64,000 bases of DNA from Novosphingobium barchaimii LL02 (GCF_001046635.1 NZ_KQ130456.1:93406-157405), one strand, 5' to 3'; counted from the first letter of the stretch, positions 9,133 to 17,735 are shown. Program-made: numbers and translations. Notes: generated by a model not told the origin, from the letters alone.

Positions 9133-11073
9133 ATGAAGTATCGGTTCGCGGCTACAACGCTCTTCGCCTCCCTGTTCCTCTCCACTTCGGCGCTGGCTCA
9201 GGACCCTACCCGCACGACCCCGATGGCGCCCCCGCTGCCACCGGAAATTCCCGCCGCGCGCGATGTGCCCTATGCCGGCACGGTGACGCTGGGGATCGAC
9301 GCCAGCGACATCGAACGCGGCGTCTACAAGGTGACGCAAAGCTTTCCGGTCGCGGCCGGCACCAAGTCGCTCACCCTGCTCCAGCCCGGCTGGCTGCCCG
9401 GCAATCACTCCGAAACCGGCCCCTATGCGATGCTGGCGAACGTCCACTTCTTCGCCGACGGCAAGGAAATCGCCTGGGTGCGCGACACCGTGGCGGTCAA
9501 CGCCTTCCACCTCGCCCTGCCAGAAGGCACGAAGGAGGTCACTGCCCGCTTCGTCCACACCTCGCCGCTGCAAACCAGCGAAGGCCGCGTGACGATGACG
9601 CGAGAGATGCTCAACCTGCAGTGGGAGAAGATGAGCCTCTACCCCGCTGGTTATTACGTGCGGCAGGTCAAGGTGAAGCCGACCGTTACCTTCCCCAAGG
9701 GGTGGAGCGTCTACACCGCGCTCGACGGCATGGCCCGCAGCGCGAACACCGTCACGTGGAGCACGATCGACTATGAGCGCCTGGTCGATTCGCCGATTTT
9801 CGCAGGGATTTACACGCAGCGCTGGGATCTGGGCGAAGGCGTCTGGATGGACGTCGTCGCCGACGAGCCGGCCCAGTTGAAGATCGCGCCCAAGAACCTC
9901 GAAACCTACCGCAATCTCGTTTCCGAGGCGCTGGCGACCTTCGGCGCCAAGCATTTCGACCACTACGACTTCCTCCTGGCCCTGACCGACCGCATGGGCG
10001 GTATCGGCCTAGAGCACCACCGCTCCAGCGAGAACCAGATGGAGCCCAAGTCCTGGACCGATTGGGACACCATGGCCTGGGACCGCAACGTCATCGCGCA
10101 TGAATTCGTGCACAGCTGGAACGGCAAGTTCCGCCGCGGCGCCGATGCCTGGACGCCCGATTATCAGCAGCCGATGCAGAACACCCTGTTGTGGCTTTAT
10201 GAAGGGCAGACCCAGTTCTGGGGCTATTTCCTTTCGGCAAGGTCGGGCGTGCAGTCGCGCGAGACGATCCTGGGCTCGCTTGCCGGCATCGCCGCCAAGT
10301 TCGCGGAAGGCACGCCGGGACGCGGCTGGCGCTCGGTGGAGGACACCACCGCCGGTCCGCAGCTCAATCGCCGCCGCCCGCTGCCCTATCTCTCGCTCAC
10401 CCGCAGCGAGGATTATTACACCGAGGGCGCGCTGACCTGGCTTGAGGCGGACCAGATCATCCGCCAGGGCACGCGCGGCGCCAAGGGCCTCGACGATTTC
10501 GCCAAGGCCTTCTTCGGCGTGCGCGACGGCGACTGGGGCGAGCTGACCTATGATTTTGACGAGATCGTCACCACACTGAACGGCGTCTATCCCTATGACT
10601 GGGCCAGCTTCCTGCGCACCCGCCTTTACGGGACGGGCCAGCCCGCACCGCTCAAGGGCATCGAGATGGCCGGCTACAAACTGACCTGGCAGGACAAGCC
10701 CAACCCGTATGACAAGGGCGTGGCCGATTCGCGCAAAACGCTCGACCTGACGTATTCGCTGGGCATCAATCTCAACAAGGACGGCGAAGTCACCTCCACC
10801 TTGTGGGACGGACCTGCCTTCAACGCGGGCATCGTCAACACCGCCAAAATCGTAGCGGTGGGCGGGCATGCCTATAGCGAGGACGTGATGAAGGATGCGG
10901 TGACCGCCGCAAAGTCTTCGAAAGCACCGATCGCCCTGCTGATCCGCCGTGACGACCGGTATCAGACTATCGAAATCGACTACCACGGGGGCCTGCGTTA
11001 CCCGTGGCTCGAAAGCACCACACCGGGCAAGACGAACGGCCTGGACCGGCTGCTGACAGCCCGGCGCAACTAA
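9133..11073 (+). CDS. M61 family glycyl aminopeptidase-like metallopeptidase, exported
   Basis: Secreted zinc peptidase of the M61 family (glycyl aminopeptidase type), 646 residues. A Sec signal peptide covers about residues 1-23 ([19 protein letters not shown], then ALAQ), so it acts in the periplasm or outside. The zinc site HEFVH is at residues 323-327 in the context [13 protein letters not shown]. The conserved GGIGLEHH loop precedes it and a C-terminal PDZ-like region follows (about 535-620). I start at the ATG at 9133, because the ATG at 9097 adds residues before the signal peptide. It is transcribed divergently from hisS with a gap of 104 bp. The natural substrate is unknown. Confidence 0.92.
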   Translation: MKYRFAATTLFASLFLSTSALAQDPTRTTPMAPPLPPEIPAARDVPYAGTVTLGIDASDIERGVYKVTQSFPVAAGTKSLTLLQPGWLPGNHSETGPYAMLANVHFFADGKEIAWVRDTVAVNAFHLALPEGTKEVTARFVHTSPLQTSEGRVTMTREMLNLQWEKMSLYPAGYYVRQVKVKPTVTFPKGWSVYTALDGMARSANTVTWSTIDYERLVDSPIFAGIYTQRWDLGEGVWMDVVADEPAQLKIAPKNLETYRNLVSEALATFGAKHFDHYDFLLALTDRMGGIGLEHHRSSENQMEPKSWTDWDTMAWDRNVIAHEFVHSWNGKFRRGADAWTPDYQQPMQNTLLWLYEGQTQFWGYFLSARSGVQSRETILGSLAGIAAKFAEGTPGRGWRSVEDTTAGPQLNRRRPLPYLSLTRSEDYYTEGALTWLEADQIIRQGTRGAKGLDDFAKAFFGVRDGDWGELTYDFDEIVTTLNGVYPYDWASFLRTRLYGTGQPAPLKGIEMAGYKLTWQDKPNPYDKGVADSRKTLDLTYSLGINLNKDGEVTSTLWDGPAFNAGIVNTAKIVAVGGHAYSEDVMKDAVTAAKSSKAPIALLIRRDDRYQTIEIDYHGGLRYPWLESTTPGKTNGLDRLLTARRN

Positions 11074-11184
11074 GTTCCGTTCATTCCAATAGGCGGTTGC
11101 AGTGCAATAGTTGCAACGCTAAGCCCGCGCGCATCGTGATCCAACCGGCGCGTATGTATCGTGCCAGTTAAAGTAAGGACCGTT

Positions 11185-11724
11185 ATGCGCATCGACATGA
11201 TCCCCGTTGGCGACAATCCGCCTGAAAGCCTCAACGTCGTCATCGAGGTTCCGGTCGGCGGCGAGCCGGTCAAGTACGAGTTCGACAAGGCTTCCGGCGC
11301 ACTGTTCGTCGATCGCATCCTGCACACGCCGATGCGTTACCCGGCGAACTACGGCTTCGTGCCGCACACGCTCTCGCCCGATGGCGATCCGCTCGACGCA
11401 CTGGTCGTCGCACGCTCGCCGTTCATCCCGGGCTGCGTCGTGAAGGTGCGTCCTATCGCCGTCCTCAACCTGGAAGACGAGCATGGCGGCGACGAAAAGC
11501 TGCTGTGCGTGCCCGTCAATTCGACGTTCCCGTACTATTCGCACGTGAACGAGAAGGAAGACCTGCCCGACATCGTCTACCAGCAGGTTGAGCACTTCTT
11601 CACGCACTACAAGGACCTGGAGAAGGAAAAGTGGGTCCGCGTCGGCACTTGGGGCAACGCCGCAGATGCCCGCCGGATCGTACTGGAAGCCATCGAACGC
11701 TACGAGACCGACAAGACGGCCTGA
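11185..11724 (+). CDS. ppa: Inorganic pyrophosphatase
   Basis: Hydrolyses pyrophosphate to phosphate in the cytosol, pulling biosynthetic reactions forward. Family I enzyme of 179 residues, with the metal-binding signature DGDPLDALV and the conserved RYPANYGFVPHT stretch. The start is the ATG at 11185, preceded by AAGGAC at 11176-11181. The upstream in-frame GTG at 11161 would remove a sensible ribosome site. A terminator follows. Confidence 0.97.
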   Translation: MRIDMIPVGDNPPESLNVVIEVPVGGEPVKYEFDKASGALFVDRILHTPMRYPANYGFVPHTLSPDGDPLDALVVARSPFIPGCVVKVRPIAVLNLEDEHGGDEKLLCVPVNSTFPYYSHVNEKEDLPDIVYQQVEHFFTHYKDLEKEKWVRVGTWGNAADARRIVLEAIERYETDKTA

Positions 11725-11761
11725 TCGTCCGTTCGACGATTTTCACTCCCCATGTGGACGA

Positions 11762-11792
11762 GGGGCTGATGGCGCAAGCCATCGGCCCCTTT
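11762..11792 (+). terminator. Terminator after ppa
   Basis: Twelve-base arms (11762-11773 and 11778-11789, one G-T pair) flank a GCAA loop and are followed by TTT. The T run is short. Confidence 0.65.
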
Positions 11793-12135
11793 GTCGTTCT
11801 CTGGGTTCAGGCACAGGCTTCGACAGGCTCCGCCATACGCTGCGCTTGAAGCGTCTGCAGCAGCACTTCGGCAGGGACCTGGAAGCGGTCGCGGAAGCAG
11901 AGCAGGGTCCCGCGAAATCCGCCACGGCGCCGTCTTCACTTCGGAAGCTGGCGCTGCGGGCAATCGGGAATGGCCCGAGTGTTACGACATGTGTCCAAGG
12001 CAACCCTCCCCCGCGCCGCTCGTTTCCTCTTGGTCCCAGCCGAACAGCGCGGATCACGCCCGCATTTGATCCCGGTCATGGAACCGGCCTGGCCAGGGAC
12101 TAAAGCTCAAGGCTGCACGTTAGGGAGATAAGATC
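11793..12135. other. Intergenic region before the universal stress gene, with REP half and decayed reading frame
   Basis: At 11817-11834 lies GCTTCGACAGGCTCCGCC, a partial copy of the REP-like family. On the minus strand about 11812-11935 reads as an open stretch ending ..LQTLQAQRMAEPVEACA, with an upstream stop, so it looks like a decayed or repeat-derived ORF end rather than a gene. The universal stress gene's ribosome site AGGGAG lies at 12121-12126. Confidence 0.4.
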
Positions 12136-12918
12136 ATGCGCTCGATACTCGTGAATGCCGACCGCAAGCCCGGCAGGGACGCCCGGATTGCCACCGCAGC
12201 AGACATCGCCCGCCGCGCCGAGGGCCACGTTACCGTCCTCGTCGACACGCCCGTTTCACGCTACATCGCGATGGACCCGATGGGCGGCAGCTACGTCCTG
12301 TCCGACGCCCTCGAGAAAGCACGCGAGGACGATGACACCGTCGCCACCACGGCCGAAACGCAACTCGCAGGCAGCGGTGTAGCCTTCGATGTCGTGCGCT
12401 GCGAGGACGATCCCGTTACTGCACTTGCCTATGCGGCGCGGCTTGCCGACCTCGTAGTGGTCTCCCGTTCAGGCGGACTCGCCGGAGACCTTGCCCTTAC
12501 CTCGCGCACGCCGATCCTTGTTCTGGCGGACGACCGGCCGCTGACACTGCCGATAAGGCAGGCCTGCATTGCCTGGGACGGCGGCGAACAGGCCGCGGCC
12601 GCGCTGCGCGCTTCGTTGCCTTTGTTGATGAACTGCGAATCGGTAAAACTGATCTCGGTAATAGAAAAGCAGGGCGGTTTTCCTGCCAACGACGCCTTGC
12701 GCTACCTCGCTCGTCACGGCGTCAACGCCGAATACGAAGAACACGAACGCCGCGATTCGACCGAAAAAACCCTCGCCATCGCGGTCACCCAGGCGCACGC
12801 AGACCTGCTGGTCATGGGCGCCTATGGCAAGAGCCGCCTGCGCGAGTTCCTGTTTGGCGGGGTCACCGCGTATTTTCTCGGCGAAGATGGCGGGCCCACC
12901 TTGTTGCTGGCGCACTGA
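12136..12918 (+). CDS. Tandem universal stress protein (UspA family)
   Basis: A 260-residue cytosolic protein with two Usp folds: a degenerate N-terminal one (about 1-135) and a canonical C-terminal one (about 140-260). The second carries the nucleotide-binding loop, MGAYGKSRLREFLFGGVT, matching the G-x2-G-x9-G-(S/T) pattern of ATP-binding Usps. An AGGGAG ribosome site precedes the ATG. It stands alone between ppa and the CDC48-type gene and has its own terminator. The family is linked to stress survival; the specific role here is not known. Confidence 0.92.
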   Translation: MRSILVNADRKPGRDARIATAADIARRAEGHVTVLVDTPVSRYIAMDPMGGSYVLSDALEKAREDDDTVATTAETQLAGSGVAFDVVRCEDDPVTALAYAARLADLVVVSRSGGLAGDLALTSRTPILVLADDRPLTLPIRQACIAWDGGEQAAAALRASLPLLMNCESVKLISVIEKQGGFPANDALRYLARHGVNAEYEEHERRDSTEKTLAIAVTQAHADLLVMGAYGKSRLREFLFGGVTAYFLGEDGGPTLLLAH

Positions 12919-12968
12919 CCGGGCAACGCCCCGGACACGTTTTGCCGGACATTATAGAGACCAATCCC

Positions 12969-13006
12969 AATCGGCGCCGGTCCTCCGTGGGATCGGCGCC
13001 GATTTT
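12969..13006 (+). terminator. Rho-independent terminator after the universal stress gene
   Basis: Perfect 11-bp arms AATCGGCGCCG (12969-12979) and CGGCGCCGATT (12994-13004) around a 14-nt loop, with four T at the end of the stem. Confidence 0.8.
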
Positions 13007-13235
13007 GCGTGCCATGGTGCTTACCTTGCTGAGCAAATGGCGCATCGCAGCAGGCAATCGTTTGCGACCATCGCCTGTGCGCTGTGATCGCGCCGGCCTC
13101 CAATGCAGAACCTGAATGTCGGTTCATTATCATACAAGGCGGATTGCCAGAGGTTTTTCCGTCATTTTCGGCGATTCATGCAGCATTGTGCAACTTATGT
13201 TGTGTTTTTCGCAACCAATTAGCGTTGCTTCGCAC

Positions 13236-13333
13236 TTGCACAAAAGGGCCATGAAGGGCACATAGAGAGTGCCTTTCAGGCATCCTCTCCCAAAACTTCC
13301 ATGGCCTGGTCGGAAACGACCGGGCCTTTTTTT
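13236..13333 (+). ncRNA. Candidate small RNA with C-rich unpaired segment and terminator
   Basis: A strong terminator hairpin (GGCCTGGTCG, GAAA loop, CGACCGGGCC, seven T) ends at 13333, about 330 bp beyond the stress gene's own terminator and 243 bp before the next gene. Upstream is a hairpin AAGGGCAC/GTGCCTTT (about 13254-13275) followed by unpaired CATCCTCTCCC. C-rich anti-Shine-Dalgarno segments next to a terminator stem are a known sRNA layout in Alphaproteobacteria. The 5' end is unknown; TTGCAC at 13236 is only a weak -35 candidate. It could instead be a leader or attenuator of the CDC48-type gene. Confidence 0.4.
13303..13333 (+). terminator. Strong orphan Rho-independent terminator
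   Basis: Ten-bp stem with one T-G pair, GAAA tetraloop, and seven consecutive T at 13327-13333. Confidence 0.85.
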
Positions 13334-13576
13334 GCCTTGCGCAAACGTATCCGCCAGCAACCGGCCGGACACCTTTCTGCGCCCCGCATACCGTGGCTAT
13401 TTCGCCTTTCACACCATCGATCACTGGAACCGCCGCCGTGCGCTGGGGTTCGTTTGCAATCGGGCCATTTGAAAACCGGGTAGTCGATACCTAGCTTTCG
13501 ATCTCGCCGCCCGATCCAGCCCACGTGCATCTGCCGCCGGGGGAAATCAGGGGCAGGACCGAAGAAGGGAAGCGCG

Positions 13577-15892
13577 ATGGCGGATACGGAAACCAGGACA
13601 GACGAGCGCACGGTCAAGCTGCAGGTAGCAGCCGCCCGTCAGGAGGAGAGCGGCCAGGGTATCGCCCGCCTCTCACGCGAGGCATTGTCCGAACTCGGCG
13701 CGCTGGAAGGCGACGTGCTGGAGGTAACCGGTAAGGCGGTCACCGTGGCGCGCGCCGTTCTGGCCTATGACGAGGACGAAGGGCTGGAGGTCATCCGCCT
13801 CGACGGATTGCAGCGCGGCAATGCAGAAGTCGGATCGGGCGACCATGTGGTGGTCCGCAAGGCTGAATCGCGCCCCGCCCAGCGCGTGGTCTTCGCGCCT
13901 GCCCAGAAAGACATGCGCCTACAGGGACCGGCCGCCGCGCTGAAGCGCAACTTTTTCGGGCGCCCGATGGTTCAGGGCGATCTGGTCGCCACCACTGGCC
14001 AGCAGCAGGTAGCGGACATCCCGCCCCAGCTCAGCCGCATGTTCAACACGCCCGCCTATGCGCTGACGCAAATCCGCCTCAACGTCGTCTCCACCACGCC
14101 GCGCGGGATCGTCCACATCGACGAGAACACCGAAGTGGAACTGCGTGAGGTCTTCGAAGAAGCCCACGACGCGCGCGGCGACGTCAATTACGACGACGTC
14201 GGCGGCATGGGCGACACGATCCGCCAGCTGCGCGAGATGGTGGAATTGCCCCTGCGCTATCCCGAACTGTTCACGCGCCTCGGCGTGGCGCCGCCCAAGG
14301 GCGTGCTGCTTCACGGCCCGCCGGGGACCGGCAAGACGCGCCTGGCACAGGCCGTCGCCAATGAGAGCGAGGCCAGCTTCTTCTCGATCAACGGCCCCGA
14401 AATCATGGGTTCCGGCTATGGTGAGAGCGAAAAGCACCTGCGCGAGATCTTCGAGGAAGCAACCAAGGCCGCGCCCGCCATCATCTTCATCGACGAGATC
14501 GACTCGATCGCCCCCAAGCGGGACCAGGTCCACGGCGAGGCAGAAAAGCGCCTCGTCGCGCAGCTTCTCACCTTGATGGACGGGCTCAACAGCCGCGCCC
14601 ACGTCGTCGTCATCGCGGCCACCAACCGGCCCGATGCGATCGACGAGGCGCTGCGCCGTCCTGGCCGCTTCGACCGCGAAATCGTCATTGGCGTGCCGGA
14701 CGAATCAGGTCGCCGCGAGATTCTGGGCATCCACACCCGCGGCATGCCGCTCGGCGAACGGGTCGACCTGAGCGAACTGGCCCGCACCACTCACGGTTTC
14801 GTCGGCGCGGACCTCGCCGCCCTCGCCCGCGAGGCGGCGATCGAAGCCGTTCGCCGGATCATGCCCCGCCTTGACCTCGAAGCACGCACGATCCCCAACG
14901 AAGTGCTGGAAAGCCTTCAGGTCACGCGTGAGGACTTCCTTGCTGCCCTCAAGCGCGTCCAGCCATCGGCGATGCGCGAAGTCATGGTTCAGGTGCCCAA
15001 CATCGGCTGGGCCGACATCGGCGGTCTGGATGATGCGCAGCTCAAGCTGAAGGAAGGCATTGAACTGCCGCTGAAGAACCCGGAAGCCTTCCACAAGCTG
15101 GGTATCCGCCCGGCCAAGGGCTTCCTGCTCTATGGCCCGCCCGGCACCGGGAAGACCCTGCTCGCGAAGGCCGTCGCCAAGGAGGCCGAAGCGAACTTCA
15201 TCTCGATCAAGTCCTCCGACCTGCTTTCGAAGTGGTACGGCGAAAGCGAGCAGCAGATCGCCCGCCTGTTCGCCCGCGCCCGACAGGTGGCGCCTTGCGT
15301 GATCTTCATCGACGAGATCGACAGCTTGGTGCCCGCACGCGGCATGGGCGGGGCTGGCGGCGAACCGCAGGTGACGGCCCGGGTGGTAAATACGATCCTC
15401 GCCGAGATGGACGGGATGGAGGAACTGCAGTCGGTCGTGCTGGTGGGCGCCACCAACCGCCCTGCGCTGGTCGACCCCGCGCTGCTGCGTCCGGGCCGGT
15501 TCGACGAACTGGTCTATGTCGGCACCCCCGATGGGCCGGGGCGTGAACATATCCTGGGCATCCACACTGGCAAGATGCCGCTGGCAGGCGACGTCGACCT
15601 CGCCAGCATCGCGGCGCGGACCGAGCGCTTCACGGGCGCCGACCTGGAAGACGTGGTCCGCCGCGCCGGCCTGATCGCCATCCGCAAGCGCGGTGCGGCG
15701 GTTGAGCAGGTGACCGCCGCCGACTTCGAGGACGCCCTCGAAGACAGCCGCGCCACGGTGACCGAGGAAATGGAATCGGAATACATGCGCATGAAGGGCG
15801 AGCTGAAGAAGCGCGCCATGGAAGTGACGCCGATCGGCTTCATCGCGCCGGGCATGGTCGCGCCAACTCGTGAGAGGAAGCACGGCGACTGA
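13577..15892 (+). CDS. CDC48/VAT-type AAA+ ATPase with two ATPase domains
   Basis: A 771-residue protein with the full layout of archaeal VAT and eukaryotic p97/CDC48: an N-terminal substrate/adaptor domain (about 10-185, double-psi-barrel-like), then D1 and D2 AAA modules. Both Walker A motifs are GPPGTGKT (247-254 and 520-527). Walker B motifs FIDEID lie at about 304-309 and 577-582. Both modules keep RPGRFD arginine-finger regions. The D2 pore loop is KWYG, while D1 has SGYG. Such proteins unfold or extract proteins using ATP. No C-terminal HbYX proteasome-docking motif is present; it ends ERKHGD. It appears to be monocistronic. CDC48 homologues occur in a minority of bacteria, and their job there is poorly defined. 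Confidence 0.95.
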   Translation: MADTETRTDERTVKLQVAAARQEESGQGIARLSREALSELGALEGDVLEVTGKAVTVARAVLAYDEDEGLEVIRLDGLQRGNAEVGSGDHVVVRKAESRPAQRVVFAPAQKDMRLQGPAAALKRNFFGRPMVQGDLVATTGQQQVADIPPQLSRMFNTPAYALTQIRLNVVSTTPRGIVHIDENTEVELREVFEEAHDARGDVNYDDVGGMGDTIRQLREMVELPLRYPELFTRLGVAPPKGVLLHGPPGTGKTRLAQAVANESEASFFSINGPEIMGSGYGESEKHLREIFEEATKAAPAIIFIDEIDSIAPKRDQVHGEAEKRLVAQLLTLMDGLNSRAHVVVIAATNRPDAIDEALRRPGRFDREIVIGVPDESGRREILGIHTRGMPLGERVDLSELARTTHGFVGADLAALAREAAIEAVRRIMPRLDLEARTIPNEVLESLQVTREDFLAALKRVQPSAMREVMVQVPNIGWADIGGLDDAQLKLKEGIELPLKNPEAFHKLGIRPAKGFLLYGPPGTGKTLLAKAVAKEAEANFISIKSSDLLSKWYGESEQQIARLFARARQVAPCVIFIDEIDSLVPARGMGGAGGEPQVTARVVNTILAEMDGMEELQSVVLVGATNRPALVDPALLRPGRFDELVYVGTPDGPGREHILGIHTGKMPLAGDVDLASIAARTERFTGADLEDVVRRAGLIAIRKRGAAVEQVTAADFEDALEDSRATVTEEMESEYMRMKGELKKRAMEVTPIGFIAPGMVAPTRERKHGD

Positions 15893-15900
15893 CAGGAATG

Positions 15901-15931
15901 GTTCCTCCCCGAGCTTGTTTCGGGGAGGAAC
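15901..15931. terminator. Hairpin between convergent CDC48-type and antitoxin genes
   Basis: Perfect 12-bp arms GTTCCTCCCCGA and TCGGGGAGGAAC around a 7-nt loop. There is no T run on either strand, so termination is plausible but not certain. Confidence 0.5.
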
Positions 15932-15941
15932 TCAGCAGCTG

Positions 15942-16223
15942 TTACGCGCCCACGCCCGCCCGCCGCGCGGCAAGATCGCTCTCAACCCGCTTCAACCCGT
16001 CGACCGAAGCCGTCGCGAGATCGAGAGGGCGTCCGCCAAGGCTTTCGCTGTCGAGGTTGAGATAGGCAATTGCCCCATCCTTCCCCAGCATCTCGAATGC
16101 CAGCTTGGTTACGGCGCCCTGCCGACTGGCTGCATCCGGCGTCAGCTTCGGCCCGTCGGACCGGCGGAAATGGGTGCGCCGGGGCTTGGTCTGGGGGCTG
16201 TCTTCGTCTTCAGTGTCTGTCAT
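15942..16223 (-). CDS. Small ParS/MbcA-like toxin-binding domain protein, orphan
   Basis: A 93-residue protein. The N-terminal third is charged (MTDTEDEDSPQTKPRRTHF). The rest, AFEMLGKDGAIAYLNLDSES then LGGRPLDLATASVDGLKRVE, matches the C-terminal toxin-binding domain of Xre/MbcA/ParS antitoxins, with the hallmark LGGRPLDLA. The usual N-terminal DNA-binding helices are missing and no RES-domain toxin gene lies next to it. It may be a solitary homologue with another role, common in sphingomonads as far as I recall. The domain call is by pattern and reasonably sure; the function is not. Confidence 0.75.
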   Translation of the reverse strand: MTDTEDEDSPQTKPRRTHFRRSDGPKLTPDAASRQGAVTKLAFEMLGKDGAIAYLNLDSESLGGRPLDLATASVDGLKRVESDLAARRAGVGA

Positions 16224-16777
16224 GCATTGTCCTCAAGAAGAGTGATAGCGTGTCACCACACGGCGAATCGCAAGGCTGACCTGGAATTGGCCTAAAGCCG
16301 AAGTCATGGCAGTTGGCAGTGGCGTTCTCATGAAACCCTGCTCCATGAAATCGGGCTGCGAATGATCGAGAAAACCGGGCGCCACCCACGGCCAGCATCG
16401 ACCCAGCGGATCAGACCCAGCCGGTCGGAAAAAAGAGGCTGGTCGAGGTCCATGGCAGCGCTCCTGATTGCGGGAGCTCGAAGGGTCTCTCAGTCGCCGA
16501 TGTGCAAAAACGTCTCGGCAATGTGGTCAGCATACGCCATTTCCGGCAAGCTGGCTAGGCGCGTGCACCCCGCGCCGGTTTCTGAGCCGGACCTTATCGC
16601 GGAAGTTGCAATTTTCGCGAGGACGCTCTATATGCATGTCGCTGCGTCGCCTGCGACGGGACATTTGTGCAGCCGCTTCACGCGGTGTCGCCTCCCTTTT
16701 CTAGCTGCTTGGCTCTCAAGGCTTACTTTGCAACAGCACGGTTGGCAGGGGGCAACGCTTTTTTCGGAATAGAAGAC
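16224..16777. other. Intergenic region upstream of infA
   Basis: About 550 bp with no protein gene I can support. It holds the infA promoter near 16606-16634 and a ~140-nt infA leader. The rest shows no recognisable RNA or repeat. Confidence 0.5.
16606..16634 (+). promoter_or_regulatory. Candidate infA promoter
   Basis: TTGCAA (16606-16611), a 17-bp spacer, then TATATG (16629-16634). The -10 hexamer is identical to that of the rpoB promoter candidate. Confidence 0.55.
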
Positions 16778-17047
16778 TTGGCCAAGGAAGAACTGCTTAC
16801 GATGGAAGGTTACATCGAGGAAATCCTCCCCGATGGACGCTTTGCCGTACTGCTCGACAACGAACACAAGATTATCGCCTATACCGCCGGCAAGATGCGC
16901 AAGTTTCGCATCCGCTCGGTCGTTGGCGACCGTGTCCACGTCGAAATGACCCCGTACGACCTCACCAAGGGTCGCATCGTGTTTCGTGAGCGTACACCCG
17001 GTCAGGGTGGTCCTCCGGGCCAACGACGCGGTAATTTCAGACGATAG
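16778..17047 (+). CDS. infA: Translation initiation factor IF-1, TTG start
   Basis: Small OB-fold protein that binds the ribosomal A site during initiation. The core is unmistakable: [10 protein letters not shown] at the N-terminus, then [20 protein letters not shown] and [17 protein letters not shown]. The universal N-terminal MAKEE is only obtained from a TTG codon at 16778. The first ATG inside the domain (16802) would remove eight conserved residues, and the upstream ATG at 16667 adds unrelated sequence. A 15-residue Gly/Pro/Arg tail ([15 protein letters not shown]) extends past the usual ~72 residues to 89. Confidence 0.95.
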   Translation: MAKEELLTMEGYIEEILPDGRFAVLLDNEHKIIAYTAGKMRKFRIRSVVGDRVHVEMTPYDLTKGRIVFRERTPGQGGPPGQRRGNFRR

Positions 17048-17082
17048 GAACCAGCGGCCCATTGCCGCGATTATAGGATATC

Positions 17083-17235
17083 ATGCATACAACGATCATG
17101 GGCGGCTCGGACCGCCCCAAGACCAATGCCTTCAACCATCCCGCGATGGCCCTGCCTGCTTCCATGCGGAAGTCCGGCCCCGGCCTCCTGACCAGGGAAG
17201 ACCTTCGTCACCTGGTTGCTGCGATGGTGGACTGA
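17083..17235 (+). CDS. Small uncharacterised protein, 50 residues
   Basis: Short ORF MHTTIMGGSD...LTREDLRHLVAAMVD starting at the ATG at 17083, 36 bp after infA, with GGAT 5 nt before the start. The C-terminal half (MRKSGPGLLTREDLRHLVAA) has a protein-like pattern with a predicted amphipathic helix. It is probably co-transcribed with infA. No family is recognised. Confidence 0.45.
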   Translation: MHTTIMGGSDRPKTNAFNHPAMALPASMRKSGPGLLTREDLRHLVAAMVD

Positions 17236-17254
17236 AGACACAAAACGAGAGGTA

Positions 17255-17283
17255 CACCCCTTTCCCGCGCTTAGGCCGGGAAA
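17255..17283. repeat. Hairpin with CCCTTTCCCG arms
   Basis: CCCTTTCCCG...CGGGAAAGGG, ten-bp stem without a T run. It is the first of three successive inverted repeats downstream of the 50-residue ORF; the second, GGGACC-GCC-GGTCCC, lies at about 17290-17304. Confidence 0.55.
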
Positions 17284-17342
17284 GGGCCTCGGGACCGCCG
17301 GTCCCTCAGGCTTCGGCCACCCCGCACATCAGTAAAAACGTA

Positions 17343-17412
17343 ATCGCGCACCAGGCGAAACGGGCCAGTTGCAGCTTTACGCCCCACTGGCCCGTTTCGC
17401 CTGGTGCGCGAT
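17343..17412. repeat. Inverted repeat with 27-bp perfect arms
   Basis: Arms 17343-17369 and 17386-17412 are exact reverse complements (start ATCGCGCACCAGGCG) around a 16-nt centre. It lies between the convergent infA/small-ORF unit and the small charged protein gene. As RNA it would form a very stable hairpin on either strand. There is no T run. Confidence 0.85.
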
Positions 17413-17475
17413 GTCGCGTCATAGACGCCGCATCAGCGCAGTATCGCAGCGCTCCGGGCAGAAAACACACCTCGG

Positions 17476-17664
17476 TCAATCGGCCACACGAGCCGCTTCC
17501 TTGGCGTCGCGGGCTTCTTCGGTCTGACGGATACGCTCGGACATGGTCCGCCATGCGGCTTCCGATCGCCGTTCACGATCGCGCACGTTGTCGAGCTTTG
17601 CGGTGTCGGCGGCCAGAGCAGCTTCCGCTGCGCGACCGTCACAGAATTCACGGCTGAATGACAT
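17476..17664 (-). CDS. Small charged helical protein downstream of the cold shock gene
   Basis: A 62-residue protein, MSFSREFCDGRAAEAALAAD..., rich in Ala, Glu and Arg, predicted to be a single long helix, cytosolic. It lies 71 bp downstream of the cold shock gene on the same strand. I recall similar short proteins beside csp genes in sphingomonads, but no function is known. Confidence 0.7.
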   Translation of the reverse strand: MSFSREFCDGRAAEAALAADTAKLDNVRDRERRSEAAWRTMSERIRQTEEARDAKEAARVAD

Positions 17665-17735
17665 GCTTGAACTCCTGACAAATTTTTGAACGCCGGGGAG
17701 CGAGCAAGGCCCGCCGCCCCGAAAAAACGTCCGTG

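Larger units (their letters stand above)
13007..13576. other. 570-bp intergenic region before the CDC48-type gene
   Basis: No convincing protein gene. It contains a strong second terminator at 13303-13333 belonging to no annotated gene, hence the candidate small RNA listed here. The remaining ~240 bp form the upstream region of the CDC48-type gene, whose ribosome site is in GAAGAAGGGAAGCGCG just before the ATG. Confidence 0.6.

Noticed and set aside
11743-12057. Minus-strand ORF of 104 codons between ppa and the stress gene
   Set aside because: It crosses the ppa terminator and has Ser/Arg-rich shadow composition.
13577-15892. CDC48-type gene as recent transfer from an archaeon
   Set aside because: GC content and codon use look like the neighbours, and no mobile marker is near. 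An old acquisition is possible but cannot be shown here.
16362-16772. Plus-strand ORF of 136 codons before infA
   Set aside because: Composition is not protein-like. It covers the infA promoter and leader and has no ribosome site.
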